DNA of 64,000 nt from Rhynchonema sp. JSB1_4 (lineage: Eukaryota > Nematoda > Chromadorea > Monhysterida > Xyalidae). How positions within the stretch are numbered: position 1 is the stretch's first letter; each line of letters begins with the position of its first letter. The notes beneath the pieces were generated by a model. The model saw only the letters and a program-made list of their open reading frames with translations. It had not been told where the DNA came from and did not search any database. This document shows, piece after piece, positions 1-10,524 of the stretch. The stretch is taken from the NCBI GenBank assembly GCA_030248065.1, contig JASAMV010005410.1, positions 5,001 through 69,000 of the forward strand, given 5' to 3'. The position numbers and the translations under genes were made by a program.

Positions 1-282
1 TATGTAGGTCAGCTGAATGGAGAAACCAATGTTACCCAATGAAACGTTGGACGTGTTTTAGGTTTCGTTCCCCAAACGTAAGATCTCGTTCACTTCTTCA
101 TCACAAGAGTGTCCTTGTGGTGGGCTGTGCACACGCGCATTTTGTAATTAAAAACAGTGGCTTACTTTTCAACCCAAACCCTGTCAGATTTGTAGTACAG
201 TGCACATCCAATTTAAAATTGCCAATTACCTCAACGTGTATTCTGTCGGTAACATAACATTTATTGCCAGGACATAGCGGAA
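1..282. other. Upstream sequence, no gene recognised
   Basis: No conserved coding sequence is visible. An acceptor-like TTATTGCCAG sits 11 bases before the dehydrogenase ATG, so a 5' UTR exon or trans-splice acceptor is possible but unproven. Confidence 0.3.
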
Positions 283-2268
283 ATGCTCTTTACACAAGAG
301 ATTGCTAAAACATGGACGAATCTAGCGATTGAGCAAAGAATAGTCTTGGAAGTTCTTTTTGTCCTAATCACTGCGCGATTGGTCCGATGGATTATAAATG
401 TGATCGCACCCTTGGGCTGGTACTGGATTTGGCAAAGACCGTTTGGAAAACAAACGTTTCAAGTGAACGCAGAAACATGGGCTGGTTAGATTTCTTTGAA
501 AACGGCATTTTTTCGCTTGTGCTTGAACTTTTTGCCGCATATGGGCATCACACCAAATTTGTTTTTAACATAAAAATTTCACAAAGCGTTTCATATCCTC
601 TACTGTGTTTGATCAATGCCCCAATTGGTAATTTTAGTTGTGGGCAAAAATGCCTGGCCCTGATAGATTCGCTACTTGTTGGAGGATATAATGGACGGGG
701 CCTGGCAGGTCGAACCGGTTGCGAACATTGCACACGAAATCTTTCCATATCCGCAGTCCACAACAAATAAACAAAGCCTTCATCTCTTTCTTATCTAGTC
801 GTGACCGGGTGCACAGATGGTATTGGTCGCGCGTACACATTGGAGTTGGCCGCTCGGGGTGTAAACAAGTTCATGTTGGTCGCGAGAAATGCAGAGAAAT
901 TAGTCAAATTGTCACAGAGCATCTGTATGTTTCATATATTTTCGAATACTTTTTGCTCAAAATAGTATTTCGAGTATTTCATTTATTTTCAGATCACATT
1001 CAACCGAAAGCACTCGTTGATTGTTTCGTCATTGATTTGTTGCACCCAGATTGGAGATCGTTCGCACTCGCTCTTCAGGATGGCCGGCGACAAATCGGGA
1101 TACTGGGTTAGGCTTTATTATTTTTTTAAAATCGAAAAAAATAAAAATATAAACCTATTTTAGTGAACTGTGCTGGTCTATCAGTTCCGTACGCTGCCAA
1201 TTTTGCGGATTATGACTCAAATTTGGCCACAAACATCGTGAAAGTCAATGTTGAAGCCACCACTCGGGTGCGACCAACACGTAAATTATTTTTTGTGAGG
1301 ATATTTTGCTGCAAAAATGGTCATTCTTTCAGTTGATCGAAATGATTCTGCCACGAATGGTCAGTAGTCGCTCAGGTGACATTATTCATCTTGACATTCA
1401 GAGAATAAGGGTTTTTTGGTGCATCCTAATCGACTTTCAGGTGCCATTGTGAACGTGAGCTCGGTGACCGGCCTGTTCCCAGCTCGTTGGTGCTCCGCTT
1501 ATGCCAGCACAAAAGTGATTCTTCTAAAAAAATACATCATTTTTTCGGAATTTCCCACTTTGAAACCTAAAAATTTAACTCTTACTACACTTCATGCGCA
1601 GGCCTACGTGCACCATTTGTCGGAAGCACTCGCAAATGAGTACTCGGACCTGGGCATCAGAGTTCAGGTGAGCCTTTTTTAAACTTTCGTTGTCACATTC
1701 AAGAAAAGGCAGAAAAGAAAGTGAAATATTGCCAAAATCTGACATAAGGTTTTCGATTGTGATTCTTTCTGACTGCAAATCGAAAAACAGCGCAGACACA
1801 CTATTTGTGGAAAAACAAGATGTGAGTAGATCTCGAGCAAAATCTAACAAAACATCCAAATGCGCACAAACACAGTGCCTGACGCCCGGCTGGGTGAGCA
1901 CGAAAATGGTGCGTTCAATAGCCAACGACGGATTCTTCCACGTTAACGCCAACAACTACGCGCGACAGGCCGTCGATCAACTGCTCCATTCAGCGCTCGT
2001 CAGCCAAACTGGATGTTTCGCACACGATGTCATGGTTCGTTTGAATAGTCCAACCCTGAGCTCATCAGACGACTTTTTTGAAGTGGTTGGCTTGTGCGAA
2101 TCCAATAATGTTCCGGTTCCACGTATCTCGGAAAGGAAAGAAAGAGAAACGCGCGTATTTACAAACAAACCCGGTGCGCGCTCTCCACCTCGGTGCGTAA
2201 AATCCCTTTTGACTCCCAAAACATTTGTGCGTGACGTTGCTGTTCGCGTTAAGCATGCAACAAATTGA
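283..2268 (+). CDS. ER short-chain dehydrogenase, 17-beta-HSD12 / LET-767-like; 3' end runs into a transposon
   Basis: This gene encodes an NAD(P)H-dependent short-chain dehydrogenase like HSD17B12/LET-767, which reduce 3-ketoacyl-CoA or steroid ketones at the ER. Exons read as 283-484, 667-708, 799-924, 993-1106, 1164-1267, 1333-1375, 1441-1514, 1602-1667 and 1876-2268, all phase-consistent. The protein begins with a hydrophobic anchor (residues about 20-48). The cofactor motif VVTGCTDGIGR follows, then NCAG, the active-site NVSS and the catalytic YASTK (Lys near residue 235), then CLTPGWVSTKM. Similarity to the family stops at GCFAHDVM. From base 2048 the frame continues through a TIR element and adds about 74 unrelated residues. 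The family's last roughly 30 residues, with the lysine-rich ER-retrieval tail, are absent. The exon 1/2 junction is the least certain. The gene may be functional with a new tail, spliced around the element, or decaying. Confidence 0.85.
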
Positions 2269-2412
2269 ATTGACGTCAGCTGGTCAGCCAGATTTAACTT
2301 GTCATCATCTTTCTCAGTCCAATCGCTTTTCTGAGACACGTGTAACCGGAGCATTTTGAATCGGGCCAAGCAAGCTTTAAAAAAGTCGTCTCACATGAGC
2401 TCGTGGCTGGAC
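2048..2412. mobile_element. TIR element (MITE), GTCCAGCC family, copy 1
   Basis: Inverted termini of about 35 bp (GTCCAACCCTGAGCTCAT.. and ..ATGAGCTCGTGGCTGGAC, each with GACGACTTTTTT inside) are flanked by TA on both sides (2046-2047, 2413-2414), as in Tc1/mariner-type insertions. The 365-bp interior has no transposase. A close relative lies at 57314-57667. The left end falls within the last exon of the dehydrogenase. Confidence 0.85.
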
Positions 2413-2414
2413 TA

Positions 2415-2964
2415 GAGTTGAATTTTGTTTGTGCATGTGCATGACAGTACTTTCAGAGTTGCATGGGTGCTGAGCCTTTGGTCTCACGTTGCGTGATTTA
2501 GGTTTACTTGGTAATAAAGCTCAAGGTCTATTACGTTTACTCTTGATGTCACGTAGAAAGCAAACTGACCACAACTGACTGGAGCATGGAAAGATAACAA
2601 ATGCAAGCTGATTTAGCAGGGCGCACACACATTCCAATCCAACATACAGCACAAGTCAAAACATCACATGATTGCCTGGTTCTTGTGAAGTTATACACTT
2701 AGTGGATCTCATCCGCCACAACAGCATTCCTGGGTCTTGTGCAATTGGGTTGCAGTCAAAGCACCTTATCGTCAGACAATTTGACTGTTCTTTTTTGCTT
2801 TAATTCGGCCTCAAGCCAACCCAAGTCACACAATTCCTCTTTCTTGCAGCTGGCTTTGGTGTCGATCTGCCCAACATGGACGGCTGAATATTTGGGAATC
2901 AGCGCCACTTATTGGGCACCTGGCAAGCCACACAAACGGGACAAAGGTCAATGACGGTCGTAGC
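2415..2964. other. Intergenic, nothing recognised
   Basis: No conserved coding pattern, RNA gene or terminal repeat is visible here. Confidence 0.4.
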
Positions 2965-3080
2965 CATTGATGCGCGTCTAAACAGGCTGGCTCGTTCTCA
3001 GACTTAGGTTCAGGCTTAAGCTTATGTCTACAGGTTTAGGTTTAGGTTTGGAAAGACAAGCTTTTAGACGCGCATCAATG
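2965..3080. repeat. Short palindromic element
   Basis: CATTGATGCGCGTCTAAA at 2965-2982 is matched by its exact complement at 3063-3080. The loop holds degenerate TTTAGG repeats. This resembles a minimal foldback MITE. Confidence 0.6.
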
Positions 3081-3101
3081 AAAAATGTTTGACCGAATTA
3101 A

Positions 3102-3279
3102 GGGCGGGCTTAGTTTGAATCCGGAAATCGGAATCCGGAAATATTTCCGGAAAACGCATTACTTTTGTATGTAAATTCTTGCGTTTTCCGGAAATATTTC
3201 CGGAGCCCAGAAATGTTCTGTATTTTTGCAGGCAAATTATTTCCGGGTTCCGGATTCCGGATTTAACGTAAGTTCGCCC
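3102..3279. mobile_element. GGGCGGAC-end MITE rich in GGAAATATTTCC, copy 1
   Basis: Ends GGGCGGGCTTAG and TAAGTTCGCCC are flanked by TAA on both sides, a PIF/Harbinger-like TWA target. The interior is nearly all variations of TCCGGAAATATTTCCGGA. Relatives lie at 5924-6398 and 46193-46501. Confidence 0.75.
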
Positions 3280-3282
3280 TAA

Positions 3283-4069
3283 ACCGCATTAAACCGAACC
3301 TCATCAGGTTTAGTTTTGACTGATGTCATGCAAAACTTTATATTCACATGACGTGCAAATGATATAAATTTCCCAACATTTTGCATGTGTTTGCCTTTGC
3401 CAGAAAAATAATTAATATTAATACGTGTGCATTTTCATTTCCGATATCAGTTAATTTTACTATATGATGATTGTAGTTGTGTAAAGGCAAACTACGCCAA
3501 CACGAGCCCGATTTCGCAGCTGGCAGAACAGTGAAACACTCCGACGTGGCTGCTGATTTGGGAGATGTTACACGTTGAAGAATGCAAAGTAGAGACGATG
3601 ATTTTCTCTTTCTATTCGTTTTGAATACACACCCACCTTCGAAATCGGGGTCGTGTAATGAATCATTCCAAACTAAAAATAATGAGTTCATGAATCGTAA
3701 TAGCTTGGCAATCGTTCGGTCTTTGTCATGAGGGACTCATAAAATATTAGCTGGAATTTTAAAAAATGACGAAAGCAAAGAGTGCCGTGCAGTTCGGTCG
3801 AATGCTCGATGGAACCTTGATAACGGGCAATGTTTCATATATTTATACCGAGCTTTCGACTGAGTTTTACACCGCAAATTCACCCTTTGAAATTACACAC
3901 CGTATATGTGTCTGAAACTCATACCAAACTACTTTATACACGTTGGCTGACGATAAAGATTATCGAAGCCTGCCACAGGTCACAGAATCCTGAAATATTT
4001 TCTCAATTTCTGATATTTTCTGACATTCTGTCTGGTCTGGGCTGTTGCCGACAACTACTCATAAAGTAA
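3283..4069. other. Intergenic, possible short minus-strand exon
   Basis: On the minus strand near 3640-3673 a TTTTTAG acceptor precedes a short open stretch (WNDSLHDPDFE) that ends at GTGGGT. It could be a tiny exon but nothing identifies it. The rest shows no recognisable feature. Confidence 0.2.
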
Positions 4070-4676
4070 TCAGTGAGTTTCATCACTTCTCTCGGCCTTT
4101 TTGCAAAGGTCCTCGAGCAGATGATGGTATGCCTGTTCGCCTTTTGACACCAGTAGTTCAAGGTTTTTCCTCTCATCTTCGCGTGTCGTCGGTAACCATT
4201 TCACAACTTCAATCCATTTCCCAACCAAATGCATTGCTGTGTTCTTCAACGGCATGTCCACGTTGTGCTGCAACAAGTACTGCATCAATGTCGGGGAGCC
4301 AAGGTAAGCCGCCCAATGCAGTGCTGTGTAGCCGTCACGATCCGCCGCATTCACATTGGCACCGCGTTGCACCAACGGACACAAACGCTGATGCAAATCG
4401 GTCATGTGAATGTTATGTTCTGTGCCATTGACATACGTGGCTATCCAATCAAATACGGCGTGTGCTGCGGCAACAACCACGAATGGCTCTGACACTTCGT
4501 TGGTAGCATCAAAATGAGCCCGCATCCATATCTCAAGCATCTCGTCGTTGTGGACGCTGGCGAAGAATTTCAGATTTTCAAGCGTCAGCCATTCATCAAA
4601 GCTGTTCAAGTTCCGTGCTCGAATGGCATTCTTCAGACAAACACTTCGGTCTTCGTTGCAGCGACCCTTTGGCTCT
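4070..4676 (-). CDS. Ankyrin-repeat protein, C-terminal exon
   Basis: This minus-strand exon appears to start after a TTTCACAACAG acceptor near 4676 and ends at TGA (4070). It encodes about 200 residues. The clearest ankyrin unit reads RGANVNAADRDGYTALHWAA followed by YLGSPTLMQYLLQHNVDM, the canonical helix-turn-helix pattern (DGYTALHWAA, LLxxxxD). More degenerate helical repeats precede it, and a charged tail (LEDLCKKAERSDETH) follows. Ankyrin repeats mediate protein-protein binding; no enzymatic role is implied. No start methionine with context is seen, so upstream exons must exist. The nearest minus-strand gene upstream is the CARD-AAA+ gene. Its last exon I can place ends in phase 0 while this exon needs phase 1, so a direct join fails and at least one further exon would be required. 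It may be an independent gene. Confidence 0.7.
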
Positions 4677-4907
4677 GTTGTGAAAGGCGTGAGATCAGGG
4701 GAAGAGCTGCACGTGGATTATTGTTGTGGTGTGCTCGGTTCTGGGAACCGTCTGAATACAGATAACAACCGTCCGAATACAGATAACTGCGACTCCGTTG
4801 TTTGTCGACTATCAGAATATGACGGTGATGCGACGTGATCTGAACAGAAAAAAATTTTTGTTGGAATTTTCATATGTAGCTCTCTCATAGACATAGGGCC
4901 TCGGACG

Positions 4908-5606
4908 CAGGGTTGGAAAAAAAATTTTTTTAAACAAGTCTTTTTTAAAAAAAAAATTTTTTTTAAAAAAAAAATTTTTCTTAAAAAAAAAATTTTTTTT
5001 TAAAGTCTCAGATTCGGGGAAATTTTCACAAATTTGCCTAAAAACGCTCAAAATCGCGAAAAAATGCAACTTTAATTGACAAGTCACTTTTGTGACTTGG
5101 TTTGCATCACTTATGAAGGATGTTTACGTCATTTCGATGCGATCCAACAGTCTGTGCTTGTTATGGACCTATGATTGCTGCTCTGTGGTATCAGACACAA
5201 CAGTTTGTGGTTGAATAAGCAAGATTCACTCATAAACCATATAGAATTGAGAATATACTGTAAACTGCAGAAATACTTGTCGGGTCGCTGAATCAGTCGT
5301 ATATGACCGACCCGAAGGGGTATGACATCAAAGTACCATGTAAGTATATGCATACTGTGTCTCATGTATCACGGGAAGGTATAATAACATCATTTGGGGC
5401 ATCTTAGACACCAAATACATGCCCCAAAAGTGATTTTGTGAAGAAAATTTTTCGTCCCTTGAGAAAAAATGACAAAAAATAACCCCCAAAAAGGCCATTT
5501 TTGGACATTTTAGAACATTTTGTTCCCCCGAAATATTTTAAAAATTTCAAAAACCTTTTTTTTTAAAAAAAAATTTTTTTTTAAAAATTTGTTTTGCCCA
5601 ACCCTG
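4908..5606. mobile_element. hAT-type non-autonomous element, CAGGGTTGGA family, copy 1
   Basis: The element starts CAGGGTTGGA and ends CCAACCCTG. It is flanked by perfect 8-bp duplications CTCGGACG (4900-4907 and 5607-5614), the hAT hallmark. Subterminal DNA is blocks of A8T8-like runs that fold on themselves. No transposase is encoded. A second copy lies at 55128-55853. Confidence 0.92.
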
Positions 5607-5614
5607 CTCGGACG

Positions 5615-5923
5615 CACCAAAAACCCCGATTAACTCTGAACACCAGAAGTGAACCTTTTGTCATAAAATTTTCCCTTTGGTGCGTCGTAAACTATAGCAC
5701 AGCAGTACACCGGTGTTGATAAAGAAGGGTTCCAGATCGAACTTTTTGTAACCGTATGACAAACACAAGGATATATGATAATTTACCTTGATTTTGGAAC
5801 GACGCCTGCCGTCGTTTACATGCACCAACTAAATCAGTCATTGTAACTGGAAACTGAAATGAAAACATCTAGATCGAAATCGGACAAAGGTAAGAAAAGT
5901 GTCGAATTTTCTACTTCCAGTAA
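5615..5923. other. Intergenic, nothing recognised
   Basis: No coding pattern or terminal repeat is visible. Confidence 0.35.
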
Positions 5924-6398
5924 GGGCGGACGTGGGTTAAATCCGGAATTGGGAGCACGGAAATAACTTTCGTGCAAAAACCCAAACGCATTTCAGGTTT
6001 CCGGAATTTCCGCAAAATTTTTAATGCATGAGGTTGGACTTCGGTTGAACGCGGAAACCGGAAATATTTCTGGTTTTCGGTTGATTTTTTTGTTCTGCAT
6101 TTTTCGGAAATATTTCCGGATTCCTTTTCCCCGATGAATTTTGCGGGATACGGGATTAACTGTCAACAAGATTTCACTTCAATGTGTTTTCAAGGTAGTG
6201 CAAAACATTTCCGAGTTCCGCATTTTTCAAAATTTACCCGAAAGCCGGAAATCGGAAATATTTCCGGAAAACGCACGCGATGTTCGGCGTCCGGAAATAG
6301 GTGAAAGTTTTTATTTCCAGTTTCCGGTTGATTTTTTTACTTCTGCATTCTCGGAATATTTCCGGATGCCGGATTCCTTGTTCAACCTAAGTCCGCCC
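5924..6398. mobile_element. GGGCGGAC-end MITE rich in GGAAATATTTCC, copy 2
   Basis: Ends GGGCGGACGTGGGTT and AACCTAAGTCCGCCC are flanked by TAA and TTA. The interior repeats TCCGGAAATATTTCCGG many times. A further fragment of the same word set follows to about 6460, suggesting a truncated second copy. Confidence 0.75.
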
Positions 6399-6701
6399 TT
6401 AATCATCTGGAATCCGGAAATATTTCAGGATTCCGGTTTCCGGATTTAACATTCCGGGCTCAAAAGGAACGTTCAGTGGATATGTCCACATACGTAGTCT
6501 AAGTGAAAGTTTTCATTGGAAACATGCAGCAGACAAAAGAGAGAGTATGTTCCTTTCCAAGCCCGACCAACGGCTTTTTACCGGAATAAAATGCACAATC
6601 AGAATAAAACAATATTGGCAAATCGCAAAAGTGTGTGAGCAGCGCGAAATGTCACATGCCACCACGTTAACGTTTTTTATACCCGTCTGCTGACAACGGA
6701 C

Positions 6702-9179
6702 CTGATTCAAATCTAATCCTTCCGCTGCGACAGAATTCAACGAAAGGTTAGCGCCGATGTCGTTCATCAGCTGGCACAAGTCACGAAACGAACAGTGCTC
6801 GGTATTGGTCGCAATCGTATGGACAGCCAGCGGCAATCCGTTGCACCTGACGTTTTTTTGAGACATTGACTATAATGATAATGCTCTGTGGGATTTTCTC
6901 CTATACTTTTCCGCGTCTTCTTGATCTTGTTCAATATCAGGAACGTCGGAGTCTAAGAGCCGAAGAGTATCGATTCACACTATAATATTCACTCCGAAAT
7001 TCGAGTGGAGCTCTTTGTTCGATCAGCGATCCCTCAAACAACGTGAGTTTAACAGCAGCCAAGGACCCAACCGTTCGCAATCAATAATTGCCCATTTGAG
7101 TCCTTCGTCCATCGCCGCCCTTAGCCTGCGTTCTATCAACTGCTTTCGTTCTTTGAGCGTCGGTTGACCGATGAAGAACGTGGAATCGAATATTCTGTGC
7201 GAATAAATGTGTTTTTAAATTGCGACTGCCACAATGTCGACCGACATAAAAGCTGCGCATAAGTTACAGGACGATTTTACTTTTTTCTTTGCTCGTCTGG
7301 CACCGAAGCGCGGTTGGTGCACCAGATGACGTAAACGCAGTCGGTGGTCGTCTTCGTCAGCGAGACCTGTTGTGACAAAATCGGAATTTAGGAAAATTCT
7401 GGAACTTAAGATCACGTGGCTAGAAAAGAAAGAAGTCGAAAGGCAGAGCTCACGTGTTTCCAAGCTTCCACTAGGTCGTCTTGGAACGCGTTGCCCGTTG
7501 CGGCCTTGAATGATATGGTGTCGCTGTTGATTTCATCTGATAACAGGTGAACTTTTATCCAGGTATCAAGGTTTCTTTTTAGATTTTTCAAGTTTATCGA
7601 GCAGGTCTCACAAGCCTGCCGGTCACCGTTGCAGTTGCTACCTACCCCACTGTGCACAAGCCTTGAGTTCTGTGCGAAAATGTACCGATCGTGGCCGTTC
7701 CTACCCTGAACTTTCGACACCGTTTTATGCACGCCCGGACAAACAACGAATGAATGGCTACGACGGTAACTGCTCTGCGACATCTTTCATTTTTATCGTG
7801 TGTTTGGGTTTCTATAATATCGATACTCATTGTCGTTCCAAAGCTAACCGATGATGACAATGGTTGGCTGGTACAGTCTCGCTTCGTGAAATATTCTGGC
7901 CACTTCACCCTTGCCGTCATCTCCCGTGACCGGCTTGAACGGGTCGATTTTGATGTACATGATCTTTGGTGGTCGAGTGATTTGGCCTTCGTCCGTGTGG
8001 GTGCGCAGAGTGGATATAAGGGCGCGCATCTGAATTATGTAGAGTTATTGGGTGCCATTTATATCAACCTTTGTCGGGCAAGAACACCGACCGGCCCAGC
8101 GGAAAATTTATTCGTTAGTTGCTGGGGAACAACCTTTACGCTAATTGAAATTAGAAAGATACAGTGACCCATTACACCTAAATAACAAAAAATATGTGTT
8201 ACCAGCATCGTCTTGCCATTTCCGGATGGTCCATGCAGCAGGATGCCTTCGGTGAGCCCGATTGCGCTTTTGAACGTTGGGTTCAGAGCCGGCCGAACGA
8301 GATCGGTGAAAAGTCGACCTTTGGCTGCATCGTGACCCACGATATCCTCGAATCGAATTACTTCGGTTTGTGACTGGACCACTGTTGTCGAGCAAAACGT
8401 TGAAGTGAAATCCAGTTCAGTGAAGAGATCAGGGCCGCCAGATGACTGCAACATACATACAGAGTGTTGACAATTTTTCATAATCCGACGCATTTGACTT
8501 CCAATTTGCATCTTATTCAAAGTGTTAAATTTGCATGGGGGCGCCCTTAGTCATAGCCGACAACGGAAAATGGAAATGAAAATATCTCCTATGTCCAAGT
8601 TTTCCATTTTCATTTTCCAATATGACTAAGGGCATACTTGAAAATGGAAAATGGAAATGAAATAAAACATTTTCTGCAGCTGTCATGTTTTGACATATGA
8701 CAAAAACTGTTCCGCTCAATTTTCGGCCGCTGATTGGTCAGATTTTACACAGAAAATGTTTTGTTTCATTTCCATTTTCCATATTCCTATGTCCTTAGTC
8801 ATATTGGAAAATGGAAACGGAAAACTTGGACTTAGAATATTTTTTCATCACTATGACTAAGGTCGCCCTAACGCATGCGACAAACCTCATATCCAACATC
8901 CAGAACCTTGGCGTGTACGAATTGTTTGGTTTCGTTCAACGCCCATTTGAAACAATCATATGTCGCTGAGTCGTCTTGTTCGATCACAAAATCGATCAAA
9001 CGACTGCATTTCTCGGCATTTGTCAAAACGTCGAGATTGATTTTGTCGCGCTGTTCAATGGTCATCACATTTTTGAAGATCATAAAGTCAAGCAATGGAA
9101 GAGAACATTGAAATGGACGTTCTCGCTTCAGGCGGAGTCGTTCACGTTGGGCGAACGTTAGACGGATCGGGCTGGCCAT
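6702..9179 (-). CDS. CARD domain fused to AAA+ ATPase
   Basis: Seven minus-strand exons join in phase: 9179-8886, 8445-8203, 8029-7849, 7536-7454, 7366-7281, 7194-7072 and 6846-6702, at least 385 residues. Residues about 15-90 have the CARD pattern (LPLLDFMIFKNVMT, then AEKCSRLIDFVIEQDD and CFKWALNETK), closest in form to Apaf-1/CED-4 death-fold domains. A linker leads to an AAA+ module resembling the spastin/fidgetin (meiotic) group: FEDIVGHDAAK, Walker A GPSGNGKT (170-177), Walker B IVIIDE (236-241, its Asp codon split by an intron), CTNR (second region of homology), KIFDSTFFIGQP and the lid helix ATNTEHCSFRDL. The Walker lysine and DE pair are intact, so ATP hydrolysis is plausible. The usual LLRR arginine-finger stretch is altered (VPDEQRKK). 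After 6702 the frame either reads through to a stop at 6513 or splices on. An open stretch at 9542-9655 could be a further 5' exon. Function is inferred as an ATP-driven death-fold scaffold or signalling protein. Confidence 0.78.
8539..8868. mobile_element. Palindromic MITE in the first intron of the CARD-AAA+ gene
   Basis: Ends GGGCGCCCTTAGTCATAG and CTATGACTAAGGTCGCCC are inverted copies. The interior repeats TGGAAAATGGAAATGAAA in both orientations. It lies inside intron 8446-8885 of the minus-strand CARD-AAA+ gene and accounts for most of its length. Confidence 0.75.
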
Positions 9180-9541
9180 TTCAGCGGCACCTGGGATTAA
9201 GTTGTTGGATTAACTTATTACATTATGTAGATGCATCACACACGCGCTTACTACACAGTTGAAACAAACAACATTGCCGCAAAATGAACAAAATTACACA
9301 GGCAAAGGGTTCAACTAAGCTTCATAAACCTTTTCACCAGCAATATTTCCGAATATAACCCCAGGGTTCTGCTGCTGCAAAAATTTTTGATCAAAAACGG
9401 GAAAATTTCACACTTTTGTTAGATTGGAACCACCAGCACAGCTCTATTATATGAAAAACTTTGTTTCGTGAAAAAAAACTGCAGACAAAGTACATTGTAG
9501 AGCACAATTGCTATGCGTCATGCTTATCACTAAACCCACCT

Positions 9542-9655
9542 GTGCAAAATGTACTGCTGTGACATCAAATAAATTGGTGATCGGACCGATCCCAGTCCCG
9601 GTCGTGCGCCCAAGATCACATCGGTGTCGGTTCAGCTCTGCCTCGGTCACACAAC
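9542..9655 (-). CDS. Possible exon, unidentified
   Basis: A minus-strand open stretch (VTEAELNRHRCDLG.. to ..DVTAVHFAQ) ends at a good donor, GCACAG/GTGGGT, and has coding-like composition. It lies 350 bp upstream of the CARD exon and could be a 5' exon of that gene, but its phase does not join the CARD exon directly. The protein is not recognised. Confidence 0.3.
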
Positions 9656-9854
9656 TTTTAATGTTGATGCTACGAATTTTTTTCTGACGTCACTAATTTC
9701 GACCAGCTTAACAGTCGCCCATTGACGCTGGTCACTGCACGGCCACTGTGTGCTGGTACATACGATTTCACTGCGAGCAAGTAAACTCGCGGGTGGGTAG
9801 CGTGCACTTCTAACACGGACACACAATATACTCTGACACTACTCCTTGGAGAAA

Positions 9855-10037
9855 CTTTTCAACGCGTTGCCTGATCCGCAAAGCGCATTATGCGTATGTT
9901 GGTGCAGCGGTCACGTGACTGCCAGCCACCGAACACATGTCTAACATAGTGATTTGCGAAATCCTACGAAACTCAGCTGCGGCTGCGCCAGTTGCGTGCG
10001 CTTTACGGATCAGGCAACGCGTTTGAAAAGTTTCTCC
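9855..10037. repeat. Small inverted-repeat element
   Basis: GAGAAACTTTTCAACGCG at 9855 continues through TTGCCTGATCCG and is matched by the complementary CGGATCAGGCAACGCG ending GAAAAGTTTCTC at 10037. Arms are about 38 bp and the spacer about 105 bp. No coding is seen. Confidence 0.6.
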
Positions 10038-10333
10038 CAAAAATATTGTGAGGGTATACATGCTAACATTCATACCTACATACTGAATCATCGGACGTAC
10101 TCCTCTTATCAGTTTAGCGACCTTGTGGCGCCCACTATTATTAGTTCGGATTTGCGAGTCAAATTTCATAACACTTTTACGTGACGTTATGGTTGTGGAT
10201 TGGGGATGTACCATGTTGGTGTTCAACTTTTGCGACCTCGCGATTGCTGGTTTTTCATCAGAGAATCGTGCTCTCGTGATTTTTAGGGCTATTTTAAAGT
10301 GTGACCATCGTAAACATTGTTAGTGCAGTATCA

Positions 10334-10523
10334 TCTATGTATACTACTAAAACAGGAAGGCGTATGTATGTATGTCTGTGTGTCTGTGGCCCCCTCCCTC
10401 GGAAGGGCGGACGGGTCAATTTTCACGGGTAGCTTTGGGTATGCTAACGGGCTTCGGGGGGGGGGGGGGGGCCCGGCACGGGCGCGGCGCTGTAGCCGGG
10501 CCGTAGGCACGGGTCCCGTCTAG
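10334..10523 (+). mobile_element. Helitron-like short element or fragment
   Basis: The stretch begins TCTATGTATACTACTAAAAC and ends with a small hairpin (ACGGGTCCCGT) directly before CTAG. This matches the Helitron pattern of a TC start and a hairpin plus CTRR end without inverted termini. A run of 16 G and GC-rich repeats lie between. There is no Rep/helicase, so it is non-autonomous. The call rests on ends only. Confidence 0.4.
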
Positions 10524-10524
10524 T

